Shown: piece by piece, positions 24,958 through 34,137 of the stretch | How the letters are laid out: every line of letters starts with the position of its first letter | How positions within the stretch are numbered: position 1 is the first letter of the stretch | NCBI GenBank assembly: GCA_022571845.1 | Contig: JACZXB010000007.1 | Location: forward strand, 62,001-126,000 | Source: Candidatus Zixiibacteriota bacterium | GTDB lineage: Bacteria; Zixibacteria; MSB-5A5; GN15; FEB-12 | Reading direction: 5' to 3' | DNA: 64,000 nt | Position numbers and translations under genes: made by a program | The notes under the pieces: model-generated | Seen by the model: the letters and a program-made list of their open reading frames with translations, nothing else | Told to the model about the DNA's origin: nothing | The model's database searches: none

Positions 24958-27900
24958 CTATAAGTTTAGCTCAATGCCGATTTCAATTTGTCTGCCAAAA
25001 TCCCAGTTGGCCGGATTTGCATCAAAAGGAGTTCCGCCTTTTATGATGCCGCTCTGATTCTGTCTTGTATCCGGGCGACCAGTATTACTATACACGTTAA
25101 CAATATTTTCGCTGTCAAATACATTTTCGATATTGGCAATAAAGCGATAATATAATCCCGCCATCCTGAATTCTTTTGAAAACCTAACGTCAAAATTGAT
25201 AATTGAGGGTCTCCTGAGAGAATTGGTCTGAATATCTTCGCCGAGAGACTGGGTAATGTTGGGATACGAACGAGAAGGCGTAAACGGACGCCCGCTCTCT
25301 ATCAGCGTTACCAAACTAAGCGACCAGCCATTGGGAATTCCAATGCCAAACAAATCCGGCTTAATAGTTGTAGGCACAACAATCTGGATGCTGGCCTTTA
25401 ATGAATGACGAACATCGTTATCCAAAGGAGATTCCGAAAGCGGCTCGCGGGACAATTCAAAATCACTCAAGTAATTTTCGTTAGTCTGAGAAGCTTTTCC
25501 GAATGCAAATGCATAAGTATAGCTTAAGAATCCGTTGACATATCCGCCGCCTCGCTTTTCAACTGTCAACTCAAATCCACGGCCGCGGCCATAGTCACTA
25601 TTGCGGTACTGCTGACGCAAAATGTTGTTATCATCGCGAACTCTTTGAACATTAATCTTGTCGAATTCATCTTTGAAATAACCGCCAATATCAACAGAGT
25701 AATGCTGACTCATGGCATACTTCACTCCGAATGAGTACTGAATTGTTTTCTGATAGTCGAGGTTGTAGTTACCAATCACTACGTTTCTATTAACTGAAGC
25801 AGTGTTCCTGGCATACATCCGCTGCAAGCTCGGCAGCTGATAAAAGTGACCGTAGTTAAAATAAACTTTGGCCTTGTCAGATATAGGATATGAGAAACCT
25901 ATGCGGGGAGAAATCTTTTGGCGGTCTCCAAGTATAAGTCCTGTTCCAAGGTCGTCATTGCGAGCTATCTCTCTTAGCTCTTCAGTCTCCTGAAGAAAGA
26001 AATCCCAGCGAATGCCTAACGACGCAATCATCGAACCATACTCAAGCTTATCTCTGAAATATGCAGTACCAGCCCAGGGACTATACTGGAACATATCCCT
26101 GAACGCTCCCCGGTTAGAGTAGGGCCCACCGTCAGGGATACCAAGGTATTCAACATAGGGCTCTTGAAGGTCCTGGAAAGTAAAATCCATATTTCGGACG
26201 GCAAATCCGCCTTTTAACTCATGAGAGCCTACTTGCCAAAAAGCCTTGATGTCTCCGCGAGCTGTATTGGTTTCCTGCTGGAACCACCTTAAAGGATTGC
26301 TGGACACATTGTTGAAATAAGATAGCGGATTAAGGAAATTGCTGGAACCACCGGCATCCCAAATTCCGTTACCATTAAAATCAGTAAACGGCTCTCCCTG
26401 GTCGTACTGGAAATTCGGCGGGTCATAAAGTCCGTTGCCGTTTCTATCGACATAGGGAATTCCTTCAGACCAAAGTCCCAAAGGACCATCATAAAATCCG
26501 TTTTCGTTTAAGTCGTGAACCGTACGAATCCATTTATCAATACCGGGCTGGAAAATTCCGTCACCATTTACATCGTTAAAGGGCTCTCCAATAATTGAGT
26601 CACCGTCCATATATGGCTCGGGGTCGCGATCATTTATATTGTTTCGTCGGTCAGCATCCAAAATTCCGTTACCGTTTCGGTCATGCAGAAAATCTCCCTG
26701 ATCCCAGACGCCGTTTCCGTTCAGATCTATAAACGGTTCCCCCTCAAGGAAATCTATATAGCCGTTGTTATTAAAACGAAAGCCGGAACTTTCCTGAGAA
26801 CCACCCTGGACGTTAACCTCAAAGTTTGACTCACCGAAAGTATAGGCTGGACCGTTAAAGTTATCTCCGAATGACATTGTATCCGGGAACAAGTTTATGA
26901 CAGGTTCCGGTGCATCGTAAACTCCATTGCCATTAACATCTTCATAAGTTTCCCATTCATAATCAAAGGCGAACTGATCGGGAGACAAGCCATGTCCGGG
27001 GTTATTGGGGTCTCCGGGTTGCTGCCTGATAGAACGTTGATGGTAGGAGACTATCGCTTCATAATGGAAATTTCTGAAAATCGCATGGGTTACTTCTAAA
27101 GAAAATAGATCCCACTTATCCTCATATACCGGAGCGGTTGCAGCGCTGTAGCGATAGTTCCAGTCGAATAATGTTCTTCTGTCATTTTGATTCTTGTAGG
27201 AGAAAAGGAATTTTAGACTTTGTTTAGGCCTAAATAGAATGTTGGTGGTCCAATAATATCCATTATTCAACCGCTCTGGAATATCAACCCCGAAAAAGTT
27301 AAAAAAGCCGTCATTGCGTCTGGTTTGAGGCGTATTAAATTTTGCATACTGAAAGAAACCGTCATTCTTGTCAACTTCGGCATAAAAGAAATAATTTAAT
27401 TCTTTATCCTCAAGAAAATTTAGTCCCAAAGCTGGCAGAATTTTGCTGCGCAAAATCGGATCCGGACCTGAAAGCCTGAATCGTACATAATCACTGTTTC
27501 GTGAGTATTTATTTAGGTCAGCATTACCGAAATCATCAGTCATAAACCGCATGTTTGCTCTGGTGACGTCCTTTGAACCGGTCTGGGTTCTTATAGTAAC
27601 AATTCCTGAAAGAGCATCACCGTACTCAGGGTCAAATCCATCTTTAATAATTGTAAATTCCTGAATAGAACCAGAAACAAGCGAAAGCTGGGCGCCAGCC
27701 AGCCCCAAACCGCCAACTGCATCATCGATTGGCACACCGTCTATAATGTAACTAACCTCAGAAGCTCTTCCACCGCGGATAAAAATTTCACCGGCACTAT
27801 TAGTGACAACGCCTGCGACCTGCTGAAGCAATTCATCTACTGTCGTAACCGGCGCGCGTTCGATAGTCTCTTTCGTAATAATCGTCTGGTTAGAGGTTTC

Positions 27901-28299
27901 ATACTTATCAATTATATCAATTTCGGCCTCAACAACGATTCTTTCTTCCAGAGCTTCTACTGTCTCTTTAATACTCTGATTAATCTCAACCGTCAAATTG
28001 GATTTTACTATTACGTTGGTCACTTCAACAGGATTGTATCCAACCAGTGAAATAATAAGTTTGTATGTTCCTGGTTCGACCAGCGAAATTATGTATTTAC
28101 CATCAAGGCCAGTATTGGCGCCGCGATTGGTACCGTCTATACGAACTGTTGCACCGATAAGCGGGTCGCCTGTCTCTTTATCTTTTATTAATCCCTTAAT
28201 TTGCCCTGTAGACGCTGCAAAACTATTTCCTGCAATAAGCAATATGCATAGCGTTGAAGCTAACAGCCAAAATGCTTGCTGTTTGCGTTTGCTCCGCAT
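24958..28299 (-). CDS. TonB-dependent receptor with carboxypeptidase-regulatory domain and calcium-loop repeats
   Basis: 1113 residues from ATG 28299, chosen because AGGAGG lies 5-6 nt upstream and a signal peptide follows; the frame is open 30 codons further. After the signal comes a carboxypeptidase-D-regulatory-like domain (about 32-115, GQIKGLIKDKETGDPLIGA). A plug domain follows (about 140-260, with ETIERAPVTTVDELLQQVAGV and IFIRGGRASEVSYIIDGVP), then a large beta barrel ending in a terminal Leu (IEIGIELNL). Between about residues 450 and 645 lie seven DxNGNGxxD-type loops, an unusual insertion. It probably takes up a large substrate across the outer membrane with TonB energy, perhaps a calcium-bound one. 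First gene of the operon with the PorV-like protein and the lipoprotein. Confidence 0.93.
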   Translation of the reverse strand: MRSKRKQQAFWLLASTLCILLIAGNSFAASTGQIKGLIKDKETGDPLIGATVRIDGTNRGANTGLDGKYIISLVEPGTYKLIISLVGYNPVEVTNVIVKSNLTVEINQSIKETVEALEERIVVEAEIDIIDKYETSNQTIITKETIERAPVTTVDELLQQVAGVVTNSAGEIFIRGGRASEVSYIIDGVPIDDAVGGLGLAGAQLSLVSGSIQEFTIIKDGFDPEYGDALSGIVTIRTQTGSKDVTRANMRFMTDDFGNADLNKYSRNSDYVRFRLSGPDPILRSKILPALGLNFLEDKELNYFFYAEVDKNDGFFQYAKFNTPQTRRNDGFFNFFGVDIPERLNNGYYWTTNILFRPKQSLKFLFSYKNQNDRRTLFDWNYRYSAATAPVYEDKWDLFSLEVTHAIFRNFHYEAIVSYHQRSIRQQPGDPNNPGHGLSPDQFAFDYEWETYEDVNGNGVYDAPEPVINLFPDTMSFGDNFNGPAYTFGESNFEVNVQGGSQESSGFRFNNNGYIDFLEGEPFIDLNGNGVWDQGDFLHDRNGNGILDADRRNNINDRDPEPYMDGDSIIGEPFNDVNGDGIFQPGIDKWIRTVHDLNENGFYDGPLGLWSEGIPYVDRNGNGLYDPPNFQYDQGEPFTDFNGNGIWDAGGSSNFLNPLSYFNNVSSNPLRWFQQETNTARGDIKAFWQVGSHELKGGFAVRNMDFTFQDLQEPYVEYLGIPDGGPYSNRGAFRDMFQYSPWAGTAYFRDKLEYGSMIASLGIRWDFFLQETEELREIARNDDLGTGLILGDRQKISPRIGFSYPISDKAKVYFNYGHFYQLPSLQRMYARNTASVNRNVVIGNYNLDYQKTIQYSFGVKYAMSQHYSVDIGGYFKDEFDKINVQRVRDDNNILRQQYRNSDYGRGRGFELTVEKRGGGYVNGFLSYTYAFAFGKASQTNENYLSDFELSREPLSESPLDNDVRHSLKASIQIVVPTTIKPDLFGIGIPNGWSLSLVTLIESGRPFTPSRSYPNITQSLGEDIQTNSLRRPSIINFDVRFSKEFRMAGLYYRFIANIENVFDSENIVNVYSNTGRPDTRQNQSGIIKGGTPFDANPANWDFGRQIEIGIELNL
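26350..26945 (-). repeat. Seven EF-loop-like DxNGNGxxD motifs inside the TonB receptor
   Basis: Coding repeats with irregular spacing: EDVNGNGVYDAPE, IDLNGNGVWDQGD, HDRNGNGILDADR, NDVNGDGIFQPG, HDLNENGFYDGP, VDRNGNGLYDPP, TDFNGNGIWDAGG. Each has Asp, Asn and Gly at the spacing of a calcium-binding loop (EF-hand loop / thrombospondin type 3 style). At DNA level the units share the GTTACCATTxx core on the plus strand but have diverged, so this is not a recent tandem duplication. Confidence 0.8.
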
Positions 28300-28303
28300 T
28301 TTT

Positions 28304-28353
28304 GTCCTCCTGAACATTAGCAATCTGGGGTCAGATCTTTCTCCAATAGTATA
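28304..28353 (-). promoter_or_regulatory. Promoter and ribosome-binding site of the TonB operon
   Basis: On the minus strand, TATACT at 28353-28348 is a good -10 element, and AGGAGGA at 28311-28305 is a near-perfect Shine-Dalgarno sequence 5-6 nt before ATG 28299. No well-spaced -35 hexamer is obvious (a TTGCGA lies 20 nt upstream of the -10). The site decides the start codon of the receptor. The rest of the 289-nt gap up to lipM shows nothing recognisable. Confidence 0.5.
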
Positions 28354-28588
28354 CCGGCTGATTTTTAAGGGAGTCGCAAGGGATATCATTAGTTAAGCTC
28401 TTAGCAAAACTTGACTGGTTCCCAACCTCACTTTATTACAACCCGAAAAGACACCTTGAGCGACAACAACTTCGCCCAACCGGCCTCGTTAATTCTAAAC
28501 CGACAAATTATCTGCATGAGCCATGATAAGTCAAGCGATTTTTCCCTCATGAAATTGAATCAATCAGTAAAACCTGTGTCTTTACTGT

Positions 28589-29413
28589 TTATAGACTCAC
28601 CACCGGGTCAGAATGTTTAATGAGATTTCGTTTTATCAATGGATTTTTCATCAGAAATTTTGTAGAAGACTCTATGGCTTTCTCCTCTTGTTCGCATAGA
28701 GTCCTGCTTGATAATGAGATGCCCAAGGTTCCGGCCAGATTTCTGCTGAAAGATTCGGAAATGTCAGACAGGTTTTCACCCATAATCCATTGGGTTTCAT
28801 CAGGTTCAGGGTCGCATTCGGCTTTTTTTGAAAGAGCCGGATGCTCAGCCTCTTTAGCAAGCTTGATAGAACCATGCTGAAGGAATGTGTCGTTTATTCG
28901 CCTTTGAGCAGACCCGACAATTTTGCGACCGTTGCTTACGATTTCATAGCGGGCAGCCGACTTAAAGCAGCTAAGTTTATTGAAGCCGTCTTTCTCTTTG
29001 AACCCAGGAGAAGATTGTCGCACAATTTGCGTCGAAAATCCAATTTCTTCTAAGAATCCAGCCAGCGCTGATGATATCAACCCGGATGTTTCTTGAATAG
29101 AGCTGCCAAGGATTCCTGAGTTGGAGCCGATTGTTTTGGCTGCAATAGAATAGGTGAGTTCGCCCGGATCGTGATATAGTGCCCTGCCTCCGGTTATTCG
29201 CCGTATTACAGAAGTTCCGTTTAATCTGCTTAAGTCTACAGCACGATCAATATCCTGGTTTAGCCCTATTGTTATAGCGCCCGGACTCCAGGAATAAAGT
29301 CGAGCGAAAACTGTCTCCGGCTCTGCTGCTGCCCTCGCAAACAGCCATTCGTCCATAGCCATATTGTAAAACGGGTCACTGCTAAAAGTAGAATAGAAAT
29401 ATCCGTTTACCAC
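28589..29413 (-). CDS. lipM: Octanoyl-[GcvH]:protein N-octanoyltransferase-like (LipM/LplA family)
   Basis: 274 residues, GTG start. It belongs to the biotin/lipoate A/B ligase fold: NMAMDEWLF, RRITGGRALYHDPGELTYSI and IVGSAQRRIND. The position corresponding to the LipM catalytic cysteine is present (Cys149 in LSCFKSAARYEI), which separates octanoyltransferases of the LipM type from LplA ligases. The enzyme would move octanoyl from acyl carrier protein to a lipoyl domain, the first step of lipoate assembly; lipA is not in the window. The final 45 residues are not conserved in pattern. It lies 92 nt downstream of the sigma-54 activator gene. Confidence 0.85.
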   Translation of the reverse strand: MVNGYFYSTFSSDPFYNMAMDEWLFARAAAEPETVFARLYSWSPGAITIGLNQDIDRAVDLSRLNGTSVIRRITGGRALYHDPGELTYSIAAKTIGSNSGILGSSIQETSGLISSALAGFLEEIGFSTQIVRQSSPGFKEKDGFNKLSCFKSAARYEIVSNGRKIVGSAQRRINDTFLQHGSIKLAKEAEHPALSKKAECDPEPDETQWIMGENLSDISESFSRNLAGTLGISLSSRTLCEQEEKAIESSTKFLMKNPLIKRNLIKHSDPVVSL

Positions 29414-29505
29414 AGGCAGAATTTATCAGAGAAATTCATCTGTGGCAACAGCTGTAAGTCAGAAAGTCTGGAAATTGCCAATAATTGAATCCGGCCATTT
29501 AGCCG

Positions 29506-32448
29506 TTAGTTGGAACGAAGCTCGATGTTGTATTGCTTCATTTTCAAGCGCAGAGTGGATTCTGGAATGTTGAGCAGAGCAGCCGCATGTTTTTTTACAC
29601 CCTTTTTACTGTCGAGCGCTTTAATAATGAAATGCTTTTCATGCTCGGCTAAGTAGTCATAGAGCGAATAGTTAGCGTCAAATTCGATGTCGCCATTTAG
29701 CCGCTGAGCCTGCCTGGCAGGCTTACTTCCATTAGCTGCAGAGTCACCTTTGATAGACTGTGATACGATTTCGCTCTCAATTACTTTTTTATCACCTGCT
29801 AACAATATCAGTCTTTTGACTTCATTTTGCAGTTCGCGAATATTGCCCGGCCAGTCATAATCGGACAAAATTTGCAGTGCTTCAGGAGAAATCGTCTTAC
29901 CTGAGTCTTCCAGAAAATGTGAAACAAGAAATAGTATATCTTCGCGACGCTCCCGTAGCGGCGGCAAAAGGAATGTCATAGCAGACAGCCTGTAATAGAG
30001 GTCCTGTCTGAAAGTTCCTGCTTTCATCTCTGCTTTTAAGTCTTTATTGGTAGCTGAGACTATCCGTACATCGACTTTGCGGCAAGTTGTTTCGCCAAGT
30101 CTTATGATTTCTTGGCTTTCCAGCACTCTTAGAATCTTGGCCTGAATGCTTAGAGGCATATCTGCAATTTCATCCAAGAAGAAAGTTCCGCCATCGGCCT
30201 CTTCAAACAATCCGATTTTATCTCTGTCGGCGCCTGTAAAAGCCCCGCGGACATAGCCGAACAGTTCTGACTCAAGCAACGTCTCAGGCAGGGCAGCACA
30301 ATTTACTGAGACAAATCTTTTGGCGCTGCGGCCAGAGTTAAAATGAATAGCACGAGCCAGCAAATCTTTACCGGTGCCGGTTTCTCCCTCAATATTGATT
30401 GAGATATTTGAATCAACAACCTGCTTAACCTGCGCCAGTACTTCGAACATCTTTTCGTTTTGTGTTAGAATGCTGGGAAAGGCTGTTTTATCCTGAAGCT
30501 GATTTCTGAGTCTGCGGTTGTCTTCAAGCAGCGCTTTCTTTTGAATTTCGGCCCACTTAAATGAAATAAGATCAGCAAATCCAACAGCAAAATTTAGTTC
30601 GGTCTGAGAAAACGGGTCGAGCGACTGGTCTTCGGTCAGCTTGTCGATATATAGATAATACTTGCTGTTATCTGCTGTAGCAAAGGGTACCACAATCACA
30701 CTGGTCACAGTCTCAGGAATATCCGAAATCAGCTTGTTCACAAACGGGTCGCGCCGGCAGTCCAAAAGAAGAGTAGGTTTAGTTTCAGAGAATTCTTCAC
30801 CTAAGAGATTATTGAAGTTGTCTTCGAATCTTTTGGCATGTATCCGGCTAAACTGAATGTTGGAGACGATTTGTTTATCCGAATCTTCCGGAGCATAAAT
30901 CAAAGCTCTGTTAGCAGAGCATTTTATTATGAGTATATCTAGGATACCCTGCACCGAAGAACTCTTGATGTCGGTATATTCGGCAGCGCTTATCAGTTCG
31001 CCAAATATTTTAAAACTGTTTTCCTGCGAAATCGAAAGCGCGACTGCCTGCTCAGAAAGCGAATGCAGAAACTTGCTTATTGCACGGACTCTGGAGGTGT
31101 CGCCCAATATATTGAAACTCTTTTCTGCCCGGCTTAATCTCTTAAAGCCCCGTGACAGCTCTCCGCACTGGCAAGAATGAACACCATCAATGTAATCGCA
31201 ATGGGAAACCCAATATTCTGTTTTAAGTCTCTTAAACAGTCTACGGGCTTCGTCTAATAGAGAATTTATTTTGTCGGTTTCAATCTGTTCGCCACTCAGC
31301 CGGATTTCTGCTGCGACAAGCATCGTGCGGGCCAGGTCATAAGGATCACCGACTTCTCGAAGGACTTCAATGGCTAAGTCAATATTTTCAATAGCCTCAT
31401 CATAATCCCCTTTTAGTACAAAGGCTTTAGCTATGACTCGGCGGGATAGACCAATTTCTGCTTTTTCTCCCAATGCCAGGGCCAATTCCAATGACTTCTG
31501 CCCATATTTCATGGCATCATCAGTATTGTCCAAAGAGAGCTCGGCCTCAGCCAGTCTTCGGCCGGACTGCGAGACAAGTGCCGAGTCCGGAGCCAGCATG
31601 GTTCCCTTTTGATAGGCTTCACTTAGTACAGCCTTGGCCTTAAAAAAGTCCCCTTTTTCCAAAAGCAATTCACCAAAATACTCTAAGTAATAAATTTTTT
31701 CTCGTTTTAAGCCAAGTGTTGCTATTTTTTCTAAGGCTTTGTCAAATTTTCTTCGGGCTTCATTAAAATCTCTACGGCGAAGATGTAAATATCCCAAATC
31801 AAGCAGGTTATTTACCTGCGAAACTTCGTGATTCTTCTTTTCAAAGTACTTTAATGTCTCACTAAGTTTCTGTTCAGCCTTAGTCCAATTGCCTAATCTG
31901 AGCTGGATTCTTCCGAGGTTACCTGTCATCTGGGCACGCTTGCGAGGATTGTCTCGTATTAGCTCAAGGGCCTGCTCAAGGTGTTCCAAAACAGCTTTAT
32001 AATTAGTACGGATATAACAGACACGAGCCAGTTCATTTAAGGCATCGCTCTGCCCAACCCTGTCAGAGCCTCTACGATAAGCAGCCAATGCATCTCTGGC
32101 CCTTATTTCGGCATTCTTGAGATCACCAACTGCCGAATAAGACTGAGAAACAACCAGTTGTGCGCGACCATAACAGCTATTTAAAGGAAAACCGGCCAAA
32201 AGCTTAACTGCTTTCAAACCGATTTCTAAAGCGTCTTTGTAATTGCCCTCAAAGTAACTTGCGGCGGATTTTAATGACTGCCAGAGTCCAAGCTCATAAG
32301 CTTTTTCTTTGAACTCTTTTTCTTTAAGGCCGCTCAACTCTTTTACTGCCCGAGCATATTGGCGCTGCCTGAACAACTCCTGCACGGCAAGAAGACGGCT
32401 GTCTAAAATAATTTTAGGCGAGGAGACCTTCATTATTCCTTTTCCCAT
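29506..32448 (-). CDS. Sigma-54 activator with N-terminal TPR array and GAF domain
   Basis: 980 residues. About 430 N-terminal residues are helical TPR-type repeats (for example ALAAYRRGSDRVGQSDALNE). A GAF-like region follows at about 470-635. The AAA+ sigma-54 module (about 655-895) has Walker A GETGTGKD (about 686), an intact GAFTGA loop (about 737), DEIADMP and the ATNKDLK sensor. A Fis-type HTH ends the protein (KKHAAALLNIPESTLRLKMK). The intact GAFTGA means it can open sigma-54 promoters. The TPR part likely senses a protein or peptide; there is no receiver domain. ATG 32448 is used; ATG 32433, preceded by AAAAGGA, is an alternative. The gene follows a small exported protein by 66 nt. 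Confidence 0.93.
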   Translation of the reverse strand: MGKGIMKVSSPKIILDSRLLAVQELFRQRQYARAVKELSGLKEKEFKEKAYELGLWQSLKSAASYFEGNYKDALEIGLKAVKLLAGFPLNSCYGRAQLVVSQSYSAVGDLKNAEIRARDALAAYRRGSDRVGQSDALNELARVCYIRTNYKAVLEHLEQALELIRDNPRKRAQMTGNLGRIQLRLGNWTKAEQKLSETLKYFEKKNHEVSQVNNLLDLGYLHLRRRDFNEARRKFDKALEKIATLGLKREKIYYLEYFGELLLEKGDFFKAKAVLSEAYQKGTMLAPDSALVSQSGRRLAEAELSLDNTDDAMKYGQKSLELALALGEKAEIGLSRRVIAKAFVLKGDYDEAIENIDLAIEVLREVGDPYDLARTMLVAAEIRLSGEQIETDKINSLLDEARRLFKRLKTEYWVSHCDYIDGVHSCQCGELSRGFKRLSRAEKSFNILGDTSRVRAISKFLHSLSEQAVALSISQENSFKIFGELISAAEYTDIKSSSVQGILDILIIKCSANRALIYAPEDSDKQIVSNIQFSRIHAKRFEDNFNNLLGEEFSETKPTLLLDCRRDPFVNKLISDIPETVTSVIVVPFATADNSKYYLYIDKLTEDQSLDPFSQTELNFAVGFADLISFKWAEIQKKALLEDNRRLRNQLQDKTAFPSILTQNEKMFEVLAQVKQVVDSNISINIEGETGTGKDLLARAIHFNSGRSAKRFVSVNCAALPETLLESELFGYVRGAFTGADRDKIGLFEEADGGTFFLDEIADMPLSIQAKILRVLESQEIIRLGETTCRKVDVRIVSATNKDLKAEMKAGTFRQDLYYRLSAMTFLLPPLRERREDILFLVSHFLEDSGKTISPEALQILSDYDWPGNIRELQNEVKRLILLAGDKKVIESEIVSQSIKGDSAANGSKPARQAQRLNGDIEFDANYSLYDYLAEHEKHFIIKALDSKKGVKKHAAALLNIPESTLRLKMKQYNIELRSN

Positions 32449-32514
32449 TAAAGAGGACCAGACCCTCCCGGATCACTTCTTTATGTAAAAGTCAGTTTTC
32501 CTTATCGTTTTCTT

Positions 32515-32838
32515 TCAATAAGCAGTTTTTACCTGTGCCTTGGGGGAAATCCACTCATAGTAGTGATCCACTATGAAATTAGACAACCTCTTCACTATTC
32601 CGGAAAACCAGCCCAGCTGATCATCACCGCTGTTTGGAGGCCCTGGCGTTAACCCTGTCGGGGAGCTAGAAAAGGTACCAGGGTCATTTTCAGATGAATC
32701 TGGTGGCGTACCTGATGTACCATCATCTCCGTCGTCAGCATCCCAGGGATTTTCACCGGACAATGCGGGCACGGATAAAAAGCTTGCGAACAGCAACAAC
32801 AAAGTCATCACTATCAAAATGAGCTTGGACTTTCTCAT
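32515..32838 (-). CDS. Small exported protein of unknown function
   Basis: 107 residues with a strong ribosome site (GGAGG, 8-9 nt before ATG). A signal peptide (about 1-27, MRKSKLILIVMTLLLLFASF) is followed by an acidic, Gly/Ser/Pro-rich disordered stretch (DADDGDDGTSGTPPDSSEND) and a 40-residue amphipathic C-terminal part (LGWFSGIVKRLSNFIVDHYY). No family recognised. Its place directly ahead of the TPR/sigma-54 activator on the same strand suggests cotranscription. It could be an envelope peptide whose level the regulator monitors, but this is inference. Confidence 0.65.
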   Translation of the reverse strand: MRKSKLILIVMTLLLLFASFLSVPALSGENPWDADDGDDGTSGTPPDSSENDPGTFSSSPTGLTPGPPNSGDDQLGWFSGIVKRLSNFIVDHYYEWISPKAQVKTAY

Positions 32839-32883
32839 TTAAATGCCTCCAATCCGAACCTTGAAATATAGGTCATTATTCTT

Positions 32884-32929
32884 AAAAAAGCAGAAGTGGC
32901 GAGAATCACTTACTAAGCGCACTTTCTGC
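32884..32929 (-). terminator. Rho-independent terminator after the heptosyltransferase gene
   Basis: On the minus strand GCAGAAAGTGCG and CGCCACTTCTGC form an 11-bp stem with one bulge and a mismatch, followed by TTTTTT. It lies in the 258-nt gap between the GT9 gene and the small exported protein gene and separates the envelope operon from the regulator pair. Confidence 0.75.
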
Positions 32930-33096
32930 TACTTCCATGCTAACAAAATACCTATATTATGTCAAGCTAAATGACGCTATTGAGTGGTCGCCGCAGGTTC
33001 TGCGCCAACTCCTCAAAAATCACCCGACAGATTTGTCTGCCAGCTTCTTTAACAACAGCAAGAACAATATAGTTCTGCTTAGATTGAAGAAAATTT

Positions 33097-34137
33097 CTAA
33101 TTTGAATTTAGAAGTTCGCGAATGGCGCTTGAAGTCATCTCGAATGTAATGCCCTTCATACATTTCATAAACTTTGAGCTTTTTTGAGGACACTTGTTTT
33201 TCAGGCAGGAAATGCAACCAAGTTGATTTAAGTAAAGCATTTTTTTTCTGGCAGCCAACGGAGACGTTTCTTGGGGGTCATCAGCGCCAGACAATACCAC
33301 TACAGCTGTGCCTACTGCTGCAGCCAAATGTGCCGCACCGGAGTCATTACCTATAAAGACAGCGGCATTTGAGAGAACAGAGGCCAATTCTCTGATTCCT
33401 GTCTTCCCTGCAAGATTTATTACTTTGGCCTGACCAGCTGATTCTGCAATACTATTGCCTTCGGGTGCATCTTCTTTTTGGCCGGTCAATAGTACCGTCA
33501 GATTAAGTTCAGAGACGATCCATTTGGCCAGCCGGGTATAGTTTTCAACTCCCCAGCGGCGAGACTCTGCCACCGACCGAAAAGCGATAACTGTATATCC
33601 GGCCGAGCTATCGACTCCAAAACCTTCCAGTAGCTTCACTCCCCTTGAAATATCATCATCACTCAAAAAGAGCTTTGGCTTGGAATAACTATACTCCTTG
33701 CCGTAGGAGCGTCTGAGAAGATTGAGATAAGTTTCGCTGCGGTGAGTGCTATTAATCGGCTCAGGCAGAGGCAAAGCTTTGGTCAAGAGAAGACGTCTGC
33801 CATCTGCAATATATCCTATTCTTTCACGGACACCGGCTAGTTTGAAAGACGAGGCCGAACTAAAGGACGGCGGCAGAATAAAGCCGGTATCGTATTTGCC
33901 TTTTTTTATAATATCAGTAAGTTTAAAAACTCCGGCCAGACCGTGTGCATATCTGTCAGGGAAAGTCAATCTTTCATCAATAGCCTGATTGCCTTCAAAT
34001 AACTCCGAGAGACCCTCTCTTATTAAGAGAGTAAGTGAGCAGCCGGGAAAGGCCTCGCCTGTTTCACTAATCATGGGCATAGACATGATGCAGTCGCCCA
34101 AATGGTTTGGCGCTCGAACAATTATTTTATTGCTCAT
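33097..34137 (-). CDS. Glycosyltransferase family 9 (LPS heptosyltransferase-like)
   Basis: 346 residues. The N-terminal VRAPNHLGDCIMSMPM is the classic opening of ADP-heptose:LPS heptosyltransferases (WaaF/WaaC). The C-terminal nucleotide site has FIGNDSGAAHLAAAVG, the strongest GT9 motif. A Cys-containing C-terminal segment (GCISCLKNKCPQ ... KCMKGI) matches the WaaF-like cysteine cluster. It would add heptose to the lipid A core on the cytosolic face. The start overlaps the TolC gene stop by one base, so it is the last gene of the export operon. Confidence 0.9.
   Translation of the reverse strand: MSNKIIVRAPNHLGDCIMSMPMISETGEAFPGCSLTLLIREGLSELFEGNQAIDERLTFPDRYAHGLAGVFKLTDIIKKGKYDTGFILPPSFSSASSFKLAGVRERIGYIADGRRLLLTKALPLPEPINSTHRSETYLNLLRRSYGKEYSYSKPKLFLSDDDISRGVKLLEGFGVDSSAGYTVIAFRSVAESRRWGVENYTRLAKWIVSELNLTVLLTGQKEDAPEGNSIAESAGQAKVINLAGKTGIRELASVLSNAAVFIGNDSGAAHLAAAVGTAVVVLSGADDPQETSPLAARKKMLYLNQLGCISCLKNKCPQKSSKFMKCMKGITFEMTSSAIRELLNSN

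Noticed and set aside
26350-26945. Dockerin domain inside the TonB receptor
   Set aside because: The loops are irregularly spaced and lack the paired loop-helix units of dockerins; they are better described as calcium-loop-like repeats.
28300-28389. N-terminal extension of the TonB receptor
   Set aside because: AGGAGG directly before ATG 28299 and the signal peptide after it fix the start; the extension also covers the likely -10 element.
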